A stretch of 64,000 nucleotides of DNA from Knoellia sinensis KCTC 19936 (GCF_000768705.1 NZ_AVPJ01000017.1:1-64000); one strand, 5' to 3'; counted from the stretch's first letter, positions 51,415-60,014 are shown. Program-made: numbers and translations. The notes: generated by a model not told the origin, from the letters alone.

Positions 51415-51877
51415 AGAGCTCGGGAGTGTGACCCGTGAACGTTGCCCGCATCGTGCCGTCGGCCTCCGACGACACCGGGTCGTCGAGGTCGGCAACGAAC
51501 ACCGCAACCATCGACCGGGCCGGATTGGACTCGGCCTCGGCCAGCACGACGCGCCAGGCGGCCAGGTTGGGGTGGTCGACCTCGGTGCACGCCTCGGCTG
51601 GCGCGAGCGACTCGATCGCCGCGGCCAGCTGCGAGAGGGACACGTCGAGCGTCGCCGTCGACCCGTCGTGCTTCAACACCGTTGCGAGCACCACGGCCGG
51701 CAGCCCGTGCCGCCCACCCGGCAGGTTGACGTGACCGAACGCCCACTCGGGAGAGCTGGAGGCCGGACTGAGCCCGACGGCATACGCGACAGGAGGGCGC
51801 CAGCCCTCGATCTTCGCGGCGAGGTGGTCCTTGATGGCCGCAAGGCCATCGGGCGTGCTCCAGTCGAGCTCGCTCAC
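51413..51877 (-). CDS. Conserved hypothetical protein
   Basis: The 154-residue soluble acidic protein starts MSELDWSTPDGLAAIKDHLA and contains YAVGLSPASSSPEWAFGHVN and HPNLAAWRVVLAEAESNPA. The alternation suggests a mixed alpha/beta fold; no catalytic motif or signal peptide is visible. I do not recognise the family. It begins 4 nt after the DUF3263 stop, so the two form an operon. Confidence 0.7.
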   Translation of the reverse strand: MSELDWSTPDGLAAIKDHLAAKIEGWRPPVAYAVGLSPASSSPEWAFGHVNLPGGRHGLPAVVLATVLKHDGSTATLDVSLSQLAAAIESLAPAEACTEVDHPNLAAWRVVLAEAESNPARSMVAVFVADLDDPVSSEADGTMRATFTGHTPEL

Positions 51878-51881
51878 GGCG

Positions 51882-52184
51882 TCAGCCCTGGGGCTGCAGT
51901 CCGAGGCGACGAGCCGAGCGGGCGCGCTGACGGGTGGCGCGCTGACGGCGCAGGCGCTTGACGAGCATGGGGTCGTGCTCGAGCGCGACCGGGTTGTCGA
52001 TGAGGGCGTTGAGCACCTGGTAGTAGCGCGTCGGGCTCATGTCGAAGAGCTCCTTGATCGCCGACTCCTTGGACCCGGCGTACTTCCACCACTGGCGCTC
52101 GAAGTCGATGATCTGGCGGTCTCGGTCACTCAGCTCAATCTTGGGCTCAGTGGCCTCGTCAATGCTCTCGTGGGCGGCGTTCAC
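51882..52184 (-). CDS. DUF3263 protein
   Basis: About 100 residues with the DUF3263 core LSDRDRQIIDFERQWWKYAGSKE and DMSPTRYYQVLNALIDNPVAL, a small helix-turn-helix-like actinobacterial domain. A basic tail (RLRRQRATRQRARSARRLG) could contact nucleic acid. Function is unknown. GTG 52184 follows GAAGGG at good spacing; an in-frame GTG at 52220 would add twelve residues. It is the first gene of a pair with the hypothetical at 51413. Confidence 0.8.
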   Translation of the reverse strand: MNAAHESIDEATEPKIELSDRDRQIIDFERQWWKYAGSKESAIKELFDMSPTRYYQVLNALIDNPVALEHDPMLVKRLRRQRATRQRARSARRLGLQPQG

Positions 52185-52307
52185 GTTCGACCCTTCTCGT
52201 GTGACGGCTGCGTCCGCCACTCTAACGGCCGAATGACATCACTGTCATTCGCCCTCGGCGTGTTCGCTGGACCTGCTCTCGGCGTGGCGACTCAGGCGCC
52301 CCACGAG

Positions 52308-52970
52308 TCACAGTGGCCCCCCGAGCAGGTATGCCGTGAGGTCGCTGACGCTGTCGACGACCGTATCCGGACCGGTCGCCTCCAAGGCGTCGCGTTCGCC
52401 CGCACCCCAGGTGACGGCGACCGCACTCATGCCCGCTGCCCGGGCCGCAAGCATGTCGACCGTCGCGTCCCCGACATAGACCGCCCGGCTGGGTTCGACA
52501 CCGACCCGGGCGGCCGCCGCGAGGAGCGGTTCGGGCTCCGGCTTGTGCTTCGCCGTGTCCTCGAGCCCGCCGGCGACGTCGATGAGGTGGTCGATGCCGA
52601 CCCCGACGAGGGCAAGCCGCGCGGTGTCGCGGCGCTTGCTCGTGACGACGTGGAGGTCCGCGCCCGCCCCGGTGAGGGTCGTGAGCATCTCGGGCACGCC
52701 GGCATACCGCTCGATGAGTCGCGAGGTGTTGGCGAGGTTCCACTCCCGATAGGTGCGGTCGAGGTCATGCCCGCGGTCCGGGTCCTCCTCGAGCAGGGCC
52801 GCAAGGAGGGGGCGCCCAATCCACGCGCGTGCCCGGGCCTCTTCGACCTCCTCGCCGAGAACCTCGCGGAACGCGTGCTGATAGCTCGCGACGATGAGCG
52901 GGATCGTGTTGGCGAGGGTGCCATCGAGGTCGAAGAAGATCGTCTTCCAGCGGAGGGAACTCACCCGCAC
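52308..52970 (-). CDS. HAD-family phosphatase, phosphoglycolate-phosphatase-like
   Basis: This 220-residue HAD hydrolase has nucleophile motif I FFDLDGTLANT, motif II in HVVTSKRRDT, Lys motif III in KHKPEPEPLL and motif IV VYVGDATVDMLAARAAG. The cap is helical (about 20-90), as in Gph/PpaX enzymes, so small phosphorylated metabolites are likely substrates. The GTG at 52970 follows GAGGAT; GTG 52964 is a close alternative. No operon partner is apparent. Confidence 0.88.
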   Translation of the reverse strand: MRVSSLRWKTIFFDLDGTLANTIPLIVASYQHAFREVLGEEVEEARARAWIGRPLLAALLEEDPDRGHDLDRTYREWNLANTSRLIERYAGVPEMLTTLTGAGADLHVVTSKRRDTARLALVGVGIDHLIDVAGGLEDTAKHKPEPEPLLAAAARVGVEPSRAVYVGDATVDMLAARAAGMSAVAVTWGAGERDALEATGPDTVVDSVSDLTAYLLGGPL

Positions 52971-52986
52971 ATCCTCGCCGGTCCGG

Positions 52987-53853
52987 TCAGGAGGCCGCGG
53001 ACGGGGTCTTGGGCCAGGCGTTGGGCCGGCAGCCCCCGAGACTGATCGACTGCTGCAGCATCACCGGCGCGGGCGCCCCGGCCTTGGGACAGCTGACGTG
53101 GCCGCGCCCGAGGAAGTGACCGACCTCGTGATTGACCATGTAGGCGCGGTAGTCGCCGAGATCGTCATAGGTCGGCGTCATGAGCAGCCACCGGTCCGAG
53201 TTCAGCACGATGTTGCGCTGGGCGGCGCAACTCCACTTGCCCCCGACCTTCAGTGGCGCGCACATCCTGTTGGTCGTCGGTGGCGATGCGACGTGGACGA
53301 CGAAGTCGGCCTTGGCCGGGTCGGCCACCGCAGCGAAGCTCGCGCCCTTGTGTCCGGTCCATCCCCGTGGGTCGTTGAGGATGGCGTGGACCTGCTGTGC
53401 GACGTCGTCGGGATCGGCCTTGACGCCGCCCTCGACCTTCACGACGAATTCGTGCACGGTGGCGGTCTTGGAGCCCGCTGGCTTGGCCCACGTCGACGTC
53501 GTGAACTTCCCCGAGCCCACGAGCCCGGATCGGAGGATGCCGGTCGACGTCGTCGATTTCACCGATGGCGAGGTTGTGGGTCTCGGCGTGGCCGACGGGG
53601 GTGGTGAGGGCTTCGCGGCCGGGCTTGTCGGAGTGGTCGGCGAGGGCGTGGCATTGCTCGCCGTGCTTGACGCCAAGGGCGCCGGGGGCTTCGTCACGGG
53701 TCGGGCATCGCTCACCACCGCCCGGATCGTGAGGGCGATGAGCAGCACCGCGAGCACGACGAGGATGAGGACGACACGGCGTCCACGCACGGTGAGCACC
53801 ATCGGCGGCTCGCCGCGCGAGTCCGGCCTCCTTGCCGTGTGCGCACGTGTCAC
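52987..53853 (-). CDS. Secreted or membrane-anchored DUF3152 zincin-like protein
   Basis: The 288-residue protein has one N-terminal membrane helix (about 24-45, VVLILVVLAVLLIALTIRAV), a Ser/Thr/Pro linker (50-105) and a DUF3152 domain. That domain contains NHEVGHFLGRGHVSCP, an HExxHxxxxxH zinc motif of the metzincin/zincin kind, preceded by NIVLNSDRW and followed by CPKAGAPAPVMLQQS with a Met that could form the Met-turn. An extracytoplasmic metalloprotease is a reasonable prediction although the family is uncharacterised. GTG 53853 is used; ATG 53802 is an alternative. Confidence 0.85.
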   Translation of the reverse strand: MTRAHTARRPDSRGEPPMVLTVRGRRVVLILVVLAVLLIALTIRAVVSDARPVTKPPAPLASSTASNATPSPTTPTSPAAKPSPPPSATPRPTTSPSVKSTTSTGILRSGLVGSGKFTTSTWAKPAGSKTATVHEFVVKVEGGVKADPDDVAQQVHAILNDPRGWTGHKGASFAAVADPAKADFVVHVASPPTTNRMCAPLKVGGKWSCAAQRNIVLNSDRWLLMTPTYDDLGDYRAYMVNHEVGHFLGRGHVSCPKAGAPAPVMLQQSISLGGCRPNAWPKTPSAAS

Positions 53854-53934
53854 ACGGTCATCACACCAGCGTCCGTGGCTGGAGCCGGGGATCCTCGCTC
53901 CCCTCGGTGGGTCGCGGACTCCGTCGGGTCTGCG

Positions 53935-54351
53935 TCAGCGCGAGACGGTCTCGATGCCGAGGCTGTCGAGGAGTTCGACCACCCGGCCCCGGATCTCGTC
54001 GCGGATCGGGCGCACCGACTCGACGCCCTTGCCGGCCGGGTCCTCCAGCACCCAGTCCTCGTAGCGCTTCCCGGGGAAGATCGGGCACGCGTCTCCACAG
54101 CCCATCGTGATGACGACGTCGGACGCCTGCACGGCCTCGGTCGTGAGCACCTTGGGTGAGGCCGCAGTGATGTCGATGCCCTCCTCCGACATCGCCTCGA
54201 CGGCAGCCGGGTTCACCAGGTCGGCGGGCGCACTCCCGGCCGAGCGGACCTCGACCTGACCGCCACCCAGGGCTTCGAGGTAGCCGGCGGCCATCTGCGA
54301 GCGCCCCGCGTTGTGGACGCAGACGAAGAGGACGGAGGGCCGGGCGCTCAT
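53935..54351 (-). CDS. arsC: Arsenate reductase, LMW-phosphatase type
   Basis: This 138-residue enzyme has the low-molecular-weight phosphatase loop FVCVHNAGRSQ with Cys11, and the pair Cys85/Cys89 in MGCGDACP that relays the disulfide in thioredoxin- or mycothiol-linked ArsC. It reduces arsenate to arsenite. Its ATG overlaps the aquaporin stop (ATGA), and it is the last gene of a three-gene arsenic operon. A mycothiol/mycoredoxin electron donor is likely from the lineage but not shown by sequence. Confidence 0.93.
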   Translation of the reverse strand: MSARPSVLFVCVHNAGRSQMAAGYLEALGGGQVEVRSAGSAPADLVNPAAVEAMSEEGIDITAASPKVLTTEAVQASDVVITMGCGDACPIFPGKRYEDWVLEDPAGKGVESVRPIRDEIRGRVVELLDSLGIETVSR

Positions 54352-55031
54352 GACTGTTCCTTCGGTTCGAGGCGGGGTTCGAGAACAAACAAATGTATGC
54401 CGGCCAGCCCGAATCCGACGCCCGTCACCTGGGCGGCGAGGAAGGGCAGGACGTGGGCGGGCGTGATGCCGGCAAAGGTGTCACTGAACATCCTCGCGAT
54501 GGTGACGGCCGGGTTGGCGAAGGACGTCGACGAGGTGAACCAGTAGGCCGCGAGAATCCAGGCCGCGACGAGCCACGGGGCACGATCACCCCGGCCCCCG
54601 CGACTCACATGGCCGACGACGAGGACGAGCCCGGCCGTGGCAACGATCTCCCCAACCCATTGCCCCACACCGGTTCTCGGCTTGTCGGAGAAGTGCAGCG
54701 GGGCGAGTTCATACATGAGGTTCGCGAGCGCGACGCCGAGCACTCCCCCGGCAACCTGTGCCACGGCATACCCGGGGAAATGGGACCACGGGAGGTCGCG
54801 ACGAACCGCCTGGGCGAGCGAGACGGCAGGGTTGAAGTGCGCCCCACTCACCGGCGCGATGACGGCGATGAGGACCGCGAGGGCTGCGACGGTGGCGACG
54901 GCGTTGGCGAGCAACTGGAGGCCGACGTCATGGGTGAGCCGCTCCGCCATGATGCCGGAGCCGACGATAGCCGCGAGGAGCCCCGCGGTGCCGACGGCTT
55001 CGGCGGCGAGCGCCCGAGGGAGTGGGGTCAC
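54348..55031 (-). CDS. MIP/aquaporin channel of the arsenic operon (AqpS-like)
   Basis: The 227-residue membrane channel has six helices and two NPA half-helices, AHFNPAVSLA (about 69-78) and FANPAVTIARM (about 178-188). Its place between arsI/cadI and arsC matches Sinorhizobium aqpS, where the channel lets arsenite made by ArsC flow out down its gradient. There is no ArsB or Acr3 pump nearby. GTG 55031 overlaps the preceding stop as GTGA, so this start is chosen over TTG 55040. Confidence 0.9.
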   Translation of the reverse strand: MTPLPRALAAEAVGTAGLLAAIVGSGIMAERLTHDVGLQLLANAVATVAALAVLIAVIAPVSGAHFNPAVSLAQAVRRDLPWSHFPGYAVAQVAGGVLGVALANLMYELAPLHFSDKPRTGVGQWVGEIVATAGLVLVVGHVSRGGRGDRAPWLVAAWILAAYWFTSSTSFANPAVTIARMFSDTFAGITPAHVLPFLAAQVTGVGFGLAGIHLFVLEPRLEPKEQS

Positions 55032-55537
55032 GCGCAGCAACCCGATGCGCAGCAGGCGTCCTCGGCGGTTGCGCTGGCCTTCTCGCCGGAGATGTCAAGG
55101 ACCTCGAGGCTGGCCGTGGCGGGGCGGGCGTCGGCGGGATTCTCGTCCTTGACGGTGTAGACCTCCCACGGTGCGCCGGCCGGGTCGTGGACCCAGACCT
55201 TGTCCTGCAAGGCGTAGCAGCAGGTGGTGTCGTTCTCGTCGAAGGCGGCGAGCCCGGCAGCGGCGAAGCGGTCGCGGGCAGCGGCGACACCCTCGACGGA
55301 CGAGACCTCGACGCCGAGGTGGTTGAGGGCGCCTGCTGCCCCGGCCCCCGGGGTGTCCTCGGACGTCTCGATGAGGACGAGCTTGAGGGGAGGCTCCGCG
55401 ACGGCGAAGTTGGCGTAGCCGGGGCGACGCTTGGCGGGCTCGACCCCGAACATGGCGCTGTAGAAGGCGATCGACGCCTCGAGGTCGGTGACGTTGAGCG
55501 CCAGCTGGACCCGCGAGGCCGTGGCTGCGGTGGTCAT
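55028..55537 (-). CDS. ArsI/CadI vicinal-oxygen-chelate lyase
   Basis: The 169-residue VOC-fold protein matches ArsI (C-As lyase that demethylates trivalent methylarsonous acid) and the related CadI. Features are VQLALNVTDLEASIAFYSAM at the start, LNHLGVEV with a metal-binding His, and the vicinal cysteine pair in ENDTTCCYALQDKVWVHDP, then EVYTV with a metal Glu. The C-terminus EDACCASGCCA is Cys-rich and may hold arsenite or cadmium. It is the first gene of the operon, divergent from arsR. ArsI and CadI cannot be separated by motif alone; the context favours an arsenic role. Confidence 0.88.
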   Translation of the reverse strand: MTTAATASRVQLALNVTDLEASIAFYSAMFGVEPAKRRPGYANFAVAEPPLKLVLIETSEDTPGAGAAGALNHLGVEVSSVEGVAAARDRFAAAGLAAFDENDTTCCYALQDKVWVHDPAGAPWEVYTVKDENPADARPATASLEVLDISGEKASATAEDACCASGCCA

Positions 55538-55556
55538 GGTGCAAGCCTTCCCGTAG

Positions 55557-55620
55557 ATTGATGCGCATCGATGTTGGTCGATGGGTGAAGTGAACTCCAT
55601 ATATCGATGAACGTCAATAT
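55557..55620. promoter_or_regulatory. ArsR operator region of the divergent ars promoters
   Basis: Two dyads lie between the divergent genes: ATTGATGCGCATCGAT (55557-55572) and ATATCGATGAACGTCAATAT (55601-55620). Each is nearly palindromic and they share the half site ATYGATG, as expected for two ArsR dimers. Confidence 0.65.
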
Positions 55621-55671
55621 CTAGGAGGGCATGATGGAACGCGGCACCTCCAGCCGATCGAGAGGGACGAG

Positions 55672-56025
55672 ATGACGACCGTGAAGTCTGCCCCCACGAT
55701 GCTCGCGACGATCGCGGAGCCGTGCTGCGGCATCACCACGCCGGGGGGCCTGACGCGTGAACAGGCCGAGACCAGCGCCGTCCTGCTCAAGGCGGTCGCC
55801 GACCCGGTGCGCCTGCGCCTGCTCAGCATCATTCGTGACAGTGAGGGCGGCGAGGCCTGCGTCTGCGATCTCACACCTGCGGTCGGCCTGGCGCAGCCGA
55901 CGGTGAGCCACCACCTCAAGGTGCTCGCCGAGGCCGGGCTCATCGAACGGGAGAAGCGGGGCACGTGGGCGTGGTATCGCCTGGTGCCGGGTCGGCTCGA
56001 CGACGTCCGAGCCATCTTCGGCTGA
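55672..56025 (+). CDS. arsR: ArsR-family arsenic-responsive repressor
   Basis: This 117-residue winged-helix repressor has VADPVRLRLLSIIRDSEGGEACVCDL, whose Cys-x-Cys in the alpha3 helix is the arsenite site of classical ArsR, and AEPCCG near the N-terminus that may supply more thiols. The recognition helix is LAQPTVSHHLKVLAEAGL, and the wing is KRGTWAWYRLVPGR. ATG 55672 follows GAGGGACG. Divergent transcription from the arsI-aqp-arsC operon implies one operator region controlling both. Confidence 0.92.
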   Translation: MTTVKSAPTMLATIAEPCCGITTPGGLTREQAETSAVLLKAVADPVRLRLLSIIRDSEGGEACVCDLTPAVGLAQPTVSHHLKVLAEAGLIEREKRGTWAWYRLVPGRLDDVRAIFG

Positions 56026-56037
56026 AGCCCCCCTCTG

Positions 56038-56111
56038 CACTTATTGCCCGATTGGGACATGACCCGTCGGCCGAAGGCATCCGTGGCCATGTCCCATTCG
56101 GGCAATAAGTG
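56038..56111. repeat. Intergenic palindrome, TTTGTGCCC family copy 3 (inverted loop)
   Basis: 24-nt arms (56038-56061, 56088-56111; TTATTGCCCGATTGGGACAT) pair with one mismatch. The loop has GTCGGCCGAAGGC, the reverse complement of the loop in copies 1 and 2. It lies between convergent genes. Confidence 0.85.
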
Positions 56112-56117
56112 GCAGGT

Positions 56118-56612
56118 TCAGGCGGCGTCTGCGACGAGGGCTTCGTCGAGCTGGCCGACAGCTTGGCGCAGCCCCTCCTCCATCCCCATGCCGATGACCT
56201 TCTCCAAGTCCTCGGCAGAGCCGTAGACGGTCGTCGCCGAGACCCTGGTCCCGCCATCGCGCTCGACGAACTCGACCACGGTCTCACCCACAGGCATCCC
56301 CTCGGACGGGTTCCCCTCGGCGTCGGCGAACCCGTCCGTGTATTCGAGGCGACTCGTCGGTTCGACCGTGGCGATGTCCCAGAAGCCGCCGAACTTCTCA
56401 CCCTCGGGTGAGGTCATGTAGTAGTTGACGCGGCCACCGGGCCGGAGATCGTGGGACGTGACGGTGAGCGGGTATCCGGGCGGGCCGAACCAGCGCTCGA
56501 GCTGGCGCGGGTCGGTCCAGAAGTCCCAGATCCGCGCGACGGGCGCCGGGAAGTCGCACGTGACGACGATCGAGCGCTCGTTGCTGTTGGTCGTGATGTC
56601 CGTGACTGGCAT
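56118..56612 (-). CDS. SRPBCC/AHSA1-family protein
   Basis: The 164-residue protein has the helix-grip START-like fold: DFPAPVARIWDFWTDPRQLERWFGPPGYP at the front, GGRVNYYMTSPEGEKFGGFW in the middle and a long C-terminal helix MGMGMEEGLRQAVGQLDEAL-like. The cavity usually binds a hydrophobic ligand. ATG 56612 follows AAGGAG. It starts 4 nt after an ArsR-type regulator; arsR-AHSA1 pairs of this kind are common in actinobacteria and their ligand is unknown. Confidence 0.88.
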   Translation of the reverse strand: MPVTDITTNSNERSIVVTCDFPAPVARIWDFWTDPRQLERWFGPPGYPLTVTSHDLRPGGRVNYYMTSPEGEKFGGFWDIATVEPTSRLEYTDGFADAEGNPSEGMPVGETVVEFVERDGGTRVSATTVYGSAEDLEKVIGMGMEEGLRQAVGQLDEALVADAA

Positions 56613-56616
56613 GGTC

Positions 56617-56994
56617 CTACTCCTTCTCTGTGGTGGGTCCTGCAACGTCCGGAGCCGTGGCCGACTCGACCAGAAGGTCATCGAGGCGACCGATGCGGCC
56701 ACGCCATACGGCTTCGAGTTCGCTGAGCATCGGGGCGACCGACCGGAGGGCCTCCACCTCGCCAGTCGCGAGTGACTCACGGCCGCTGCGGCGCTTGCTG
56801 ACCAGACCAGCCCGCTCGAGCACCGCGACGTGCTTCTGCACGGCCGCGAAGCTCATGTCGTAGTTGCGAGCGAGCGCGGAGACCGAGTGTTCGCCCGCCA
56901 GCACCCGGCGCAGGATGTCGCGTCGCGTGCTGTCGGCAAGGGCGTGGAAGAAGGCGTCTGCCCGCTTCTCGTCCTCGTCACTCGCCCTGGCCAT
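56617..56994 (-). CDS. ArsR/SdpR-like transcriptional regulator
   Basis: The 125-residue winged-helix repressor starts with FFHALADSTRRDILRRVLAGEHSVSALARNYDMSFAAVQKHVAVLERAGLV split over helices 2-5. It lacks the metal-binding cysteines of arsenic sensors, so it belongs to the SdpR-like branch usually paired with AHSA1 proteins. ATG 56994 follows AGGAGG. A perfect palindrome directly upstream is its likely operator, giving autoregulation of the two-gene operon. Confidence 0.9.
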   Translation of the reverse strand: MARASDEDEKRADAFFHALADSTRRDILRRVLAGEHSVSALARNYDMSFAAVQKHVAVLERAGLVSKRRSGRESLATGEVEALRSVAPMLSELEAVWRGRIGRLDDLLVESATAPDVAGPTTEKE

Positions 56995-57001
56995 GCCTCC
57001 T

Positions 57002-57027
57002 AACCTACAACCAAATGGTTGTAGGTT
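57002..57027. promoter_or_regulatory. Operator of the arsR-AHSA1 operon
   Basis: Perfect inverted repeat AACCTACAACCA (57002-57013) and TGGTTGTAGGTT (57016-57027) with a 2-bp centre, next to the AGGAGG of the regulator gene. Confidence 0.8.
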
Positions 57028-57054
57028 GTCAACCCCTGCCCTGCTTCCCCGCGA

Positions 57055-57102
57055 CCTACCGGGCCGTCAGGGTCGCGATCACAGCACTTACGGCCCGGTA
57101 GG
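57055..57102. repeat. Intergenic palindrome, CCTACCGGGCCG family copy 2
   Basis: Perfect 13-bp arms CCTACCGGGCCGT (57055-57067) and 57090-57102. The loop keeps GTCGCGATC as in copy 1 at 15732. It sits between divergent genes. Confidence 0.7.
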
Positions 57103-57134
57103 GCGGGGTGCAGGCCCGGGGATAGGTTTACGGT

Positions 57135-57815
57135 GTGACCCCGCCGCGGCCGCTCGTCGAGATCGTCCATCCGTCGTGGGCGCAGGCTCTGGCGCCGGTG
57201 GAGCCCACGCTCACGGAACTTGGCGAGTTCCTCCGCGCGGAGCTCGCCTCCGGTCGCGGCTACCTTCCCGACGGATCCCACATCCTCCGGGCGTTCGAGC
57301 AGCCCCTCGACGACGTCCGCGTCCTCATCGTGGGTCAGGACCCCTACCCGACGCCGGGCCACGCGATCGGACTGAGCTTCGCCGTCGCCCCGGACGTCCG
57401 CCCCATCCCCCGCAGCCTCGTCAACATCTACACCGAACTCCAGTCCGACCTCGGAGTCCAAGCGCCCACCAGCGGCGACCTCACCCCGTGGGCTGAGCGT
57501 GGCGTCCTCCTCCTCAACCGGGTCCTCACGGTTCGCCCGGGCACGCCCGCGAGCCACCGCGGCAAGGGCTGGGAACAGGTCACCGATTGCGCCATCGACG
57601 CCCTCGTCGCCCGCGGGGGCCCTCTCGTCGCGATCCTGTGGGGCAGGGACGCTCGCGCCCTGCGAAGCCGTCTGGACGGCATACCGTGTGTGGAAAGCCC
57701 ACATCCCTCGCCACTGTCGGCGCGGTCCGGCTTCTTCGGGTCGCGACCGTTCAGCCAAGCAAACTCCCTCCTCGATCAGCAGGGAGCCCAACCCCTCGAC
57801 TGGAGACTCCCGTGA
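57135..57815 (+). CDS. ung: Uracil-DNA glycosylase, family 1
   Basis: This 226-residue repair enzyme removes uracil from DNA. It has motif 1 [17 protein letters not shown] with catalytic Asp69, the Phe stacking site in LSFAV, the uracil-recognition Asn in [10 protein letters not shown], and motif [13 protein letters not shown] with the catalytic His. GTG 57135 lacks a Shine-Dalgarno; TAGGTT ends six bases upstream, so the mRNA is probably leaderless. Its stop overlaps the next gene's start (GTGA), forming an operon. Confidence 0.95.
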   Translation: MTPPRPLVEIVHPSWAQALAPVEPTLTELGEFLRAELASGRGYLPDGSHILRAFEQPLDDVRVLIVGQDPYPTPGHAIGLSFAVAPDVRPIPRSLVNIYTELQSDLGVQAPTSGDLTPWAERGVLLLNRVLTVRPGTPASHRGKGWEQVTDCAIDALVARGGPLVAILWGRDARALRSRLDGIPCVESPHPSPLSARSGFFGSRPFSQANSLLDQQGAQPLDWRLP

Positions 57816-58636
57816 CCCCCGGCCCACAGACCGAAGCACGCGTCTGGTGCAGTTTCGTCGCCATCGGAGATTCGTTCACCGAGGGCATGTCGGACCCCGA
57901 CCCCGAGACCGACGACGCCTTCATCGGCTGGGCCGACCGTCTGGCGGAGTCACTGAGCGAGCTCGCCGAACTCGAGCACCTGCCCTTCCAGTACGCCAAC
58001 CTCGCGGTCCGCGGACGCCTTCTCGACGACGTCGTCGGAACGCAGCTCGATCAGGCCCTCGCGATGTCCCCCGACCTCGTCTCCATGGTCGGCGGCGGGA
58101 ACGACCTGCTGCGTCCGGGCGTCGACACCAACGCCCTCATGAACACCCTCGAAGAGGCCGTGATCCGGTTGCGGCAGAGTGGTGCTGACGTCCTCCTCGC
58201 GACACCCGCCGACCCGCAGGACGCCGGCCTCCTCAAACCCCTCCGCGGTCGGCACGCGGTCCACACGGCAAACATCTTCACCATCGCGCAGCGCCACGGC
58301 TGCTACGTCCTCAACCTCTGGGGCATGCCCGCGCTGCGCGACATGCGGCTCTGGGCCGACGACCGGATCCACCTCACGACCGAGGGCCACCGCCGCGTGT
58401 CCCTGGCCGCCCTCACCTCGCTCGGCCACGCGACGGACGAGGACGACTGGCGCACACCCCTGCCGCCCGGCGATGCCACGACCCGCGCGCAGGAGTTGCG
58501 GGCCCACGCAGTGTGGGCCCGCACGCACCTCGCGCCGTGGGTGCAACGCCGCATGAAGGGTCAGTCCAGCGGTGACCACCTCGACCCGAAGCGCCCTGAG
58601 CTCTCGCCGATGCGCCCGTTCGTCGACGGTCCCTGA
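57812..58636 (+). CDS. SGNH/GDSL-family hydrolase
   Basis: The 274-residue protein has block [13 protein letters not shown] (nucleophile Ser21), block II with Gly near AVRGRLLDD, block [13 protein letters not shown], and block [12 protein letters not shown] carrying the Asp and His of the triad. No signal peptide is visible, so it probably acts in the cytoplasm as an esterase or deacetylase of unknown substrate. The GTG start overlaps the ung stop by four bases. The last 60 residues are basic and unstructured-looking. Confidence 0.9.
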   Translation: MTPGPQTEARVWCSFVAIGDSFTEGMSDPDPETDDAFIGWADRLAESLSELAELEHLPFQYANLAVRGRLLDDVVGTQLDQALAMSPDLVSMVGGGNDLLRPGVDTNALMNTLEEAVIRLRQSGADVLLATPADPQDAGLLKPLRGRHAVHTANIFTIAQRHGCYVLNLWGMPALRDMRLWADDRIHLTTEGHRRVSLAALTSLGHATDEDDWRTPLPPGDATTRAQELRAHAVWARTHLAPWVQRRMKGQSSGDHLDPKRPELSPMRPFVDGP

Positions 58637-58678
58637 GGCCTGTCACGAGCGGCTGTGGCGGGCGTTACAGTCGCCGGT

Positions 58679-59839
58679 ATGCCGGTCACTCGCCTCATGC
58701 CCTCCTCCGAGGGTGACGATCTCATCGCCCTCACCCGCGAGATCTGCGCCAAGGAGCTGCGCCCGCGGGTCGACGACGCCGAGCGCGCCGCTGCTGAAGG
58801 CGAGTCCTTCCCGACCGAGGTGTTCCGGACCTTGGGTCAGGCTGGGCTCCTCTCCCTCCCGCACCCCGAGGAGCACGGCGGTGGTGGCCAGCCCTACGAG
58901 GTCTATCTCCAGGTCGTCGAGGAGATCGCGTCGGCGTGGATGAGTGTCGCGGTGGGGGTGTCGGTGCACTCGCTCACGGCCTATCCCGTGACGGCGTTCG
59001 GGACGCCGGAGCAGCAGGCGGCCCTCCTGCCGGGGATGCTGTCCGGCGACACCCTCGGGGCCTACGCCCTGTCCGAGCCCCTGGCCGGTTCTGACGTCGG
59101 CTCGATGACAACGCGAGCGACGCGCGAAGGTGACGGGACGGCATACGCGATCAAGGGCCGCAAGGCCTGGATCAGCCACGCCGGGCATGCCGACTACTAC
59201 ACGACCTTCGCCCGCACCTCCGACGACGGCGGACGCGGGATCTCGTGCTTCATCGTGCCCGCTGGTTCGGACGCCATGACGTTCGGGACACCGGAGAAGA
59301 AGATGGGTCTGCACTGCGACACGGTGCGCGAGGTGATCTTCGAGGGCGTCCCCGTCGACGAGGCGAACCGCATCGGCGACGAGGGTCAGGGCATGGCGAT
59401 CGCACTCTCCGCGCTCGACGCCGGACGGCTCGGGATCGCTGCTGGCGCGACGGGACTCGCACAGTCGGCGCTCGACGTGGCTGCGGCCTATGCCCAGGAG
59501 CGAGAGCAGTTCGGGCGGGCGATCGCGTCGAACCAGGGACTGGCCTTCCTCATCGCGGACATGGAAGCCGCCGTCTCGGGTGCGCGCGCTGCCTATCTGT
59601 ATGCCGCGCGCCTCAAGGACGCAGGCCGTCCCTTCTCCAAGGAGGCGGCGGTGGCCAAGCTGCTCGCCACCGACGCGGCGATGAAGGTGACGACGGACGC
59701 CGTGCAGGTGCTCGGCGGCGCGGGCTACACCCAGGACTTCCCGGTGGAGCGGATGTTCCGCGAGGCCAAGGTGACCCAGATCTTCGAGGGGACCAACCAG
59801 ATCCAGCGCCTCGTCATCAGCCGTCACGTCCTGCGCTGA
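58679..59839 (+). CDS. Acyl-CoA dehydrogenase
   Basis: This 386-residue FAD enzyme introduces a trans-2 double bond in acyl-CoA during beta-oxidation or branched-chain degradation. Signatures are YALSEPLAGSDVGSM (flavin and substrate site), KAWISHAGHADYY, and the C-terminal REAKVTQIFEGTNQIQRLVI containing the catalytic Glu of short/medium-chain types. It is close to short-chain or branched-chain dehydrogenases. TACAGT ends seven bases before ATG 58679, a leaderless start. It follows the SGNH gene by 42 bp. Confidence 0.93.
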   Translation: MPVTRLMPSSEGDDLIALTREICAKELRPRVDDAERAAAEGESFPTEVFRTLGQAGLLSLPHPEEHGGGGQPYEVYLQVVEEIASAWMSVAVGVSVHSLTAYPVTAFGTPEQQAALLPGMLSGDTLGAYALSEPLAGSDVGSMTTRATREGDGTAYAIKGRKAWISHAGHADYYTTFARTSDDGGRGISCFIVPAGSDAMTFGTPEKKMGLHCDTVREVIFEGVPVDEANRIGDEGQGMAIALSALDAGRLGIAAGATGLAQSALDVAAAYAQEREQFGRAIASNQGLAFLIADMEAAVSGARAAYLYAARLKDAGRPFSKEAAVAKLLATDAAMKVTTDAVQVLGGAGYTQDFPVERMFREAKVTQIFEGTNQIQRLVISRHVLR

Positions 59840-59915
59840 CCGGGCTCTGCGGCGCTGGTGGGGCCAGACGCGCAACTGAGTGCGCCCTTGGCCCCAGCTG
59901 AGCCCGGGAACGTCA

Positions 59916-59944
59916 GACCGGGCCGTCTCATACACGGCCCGGTC
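59916..59944. terminator. Terminator between convergent genes
   Basis: Hairpin GACCGGGCCGT / ACGGCCCGGTC with CTCATAC loop. A weaker dyad (GGGGCCA...TGGCCCC) lies before it near 59860-59895. Confidence 0.7.
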
Positions 59945-60014
59945 ACCTCTTTATAGGTGGGCAACCGGACCCAGCCGGTGACCGACACGCGTCCCCCGGG
60001 CAAACGGCGATGGA

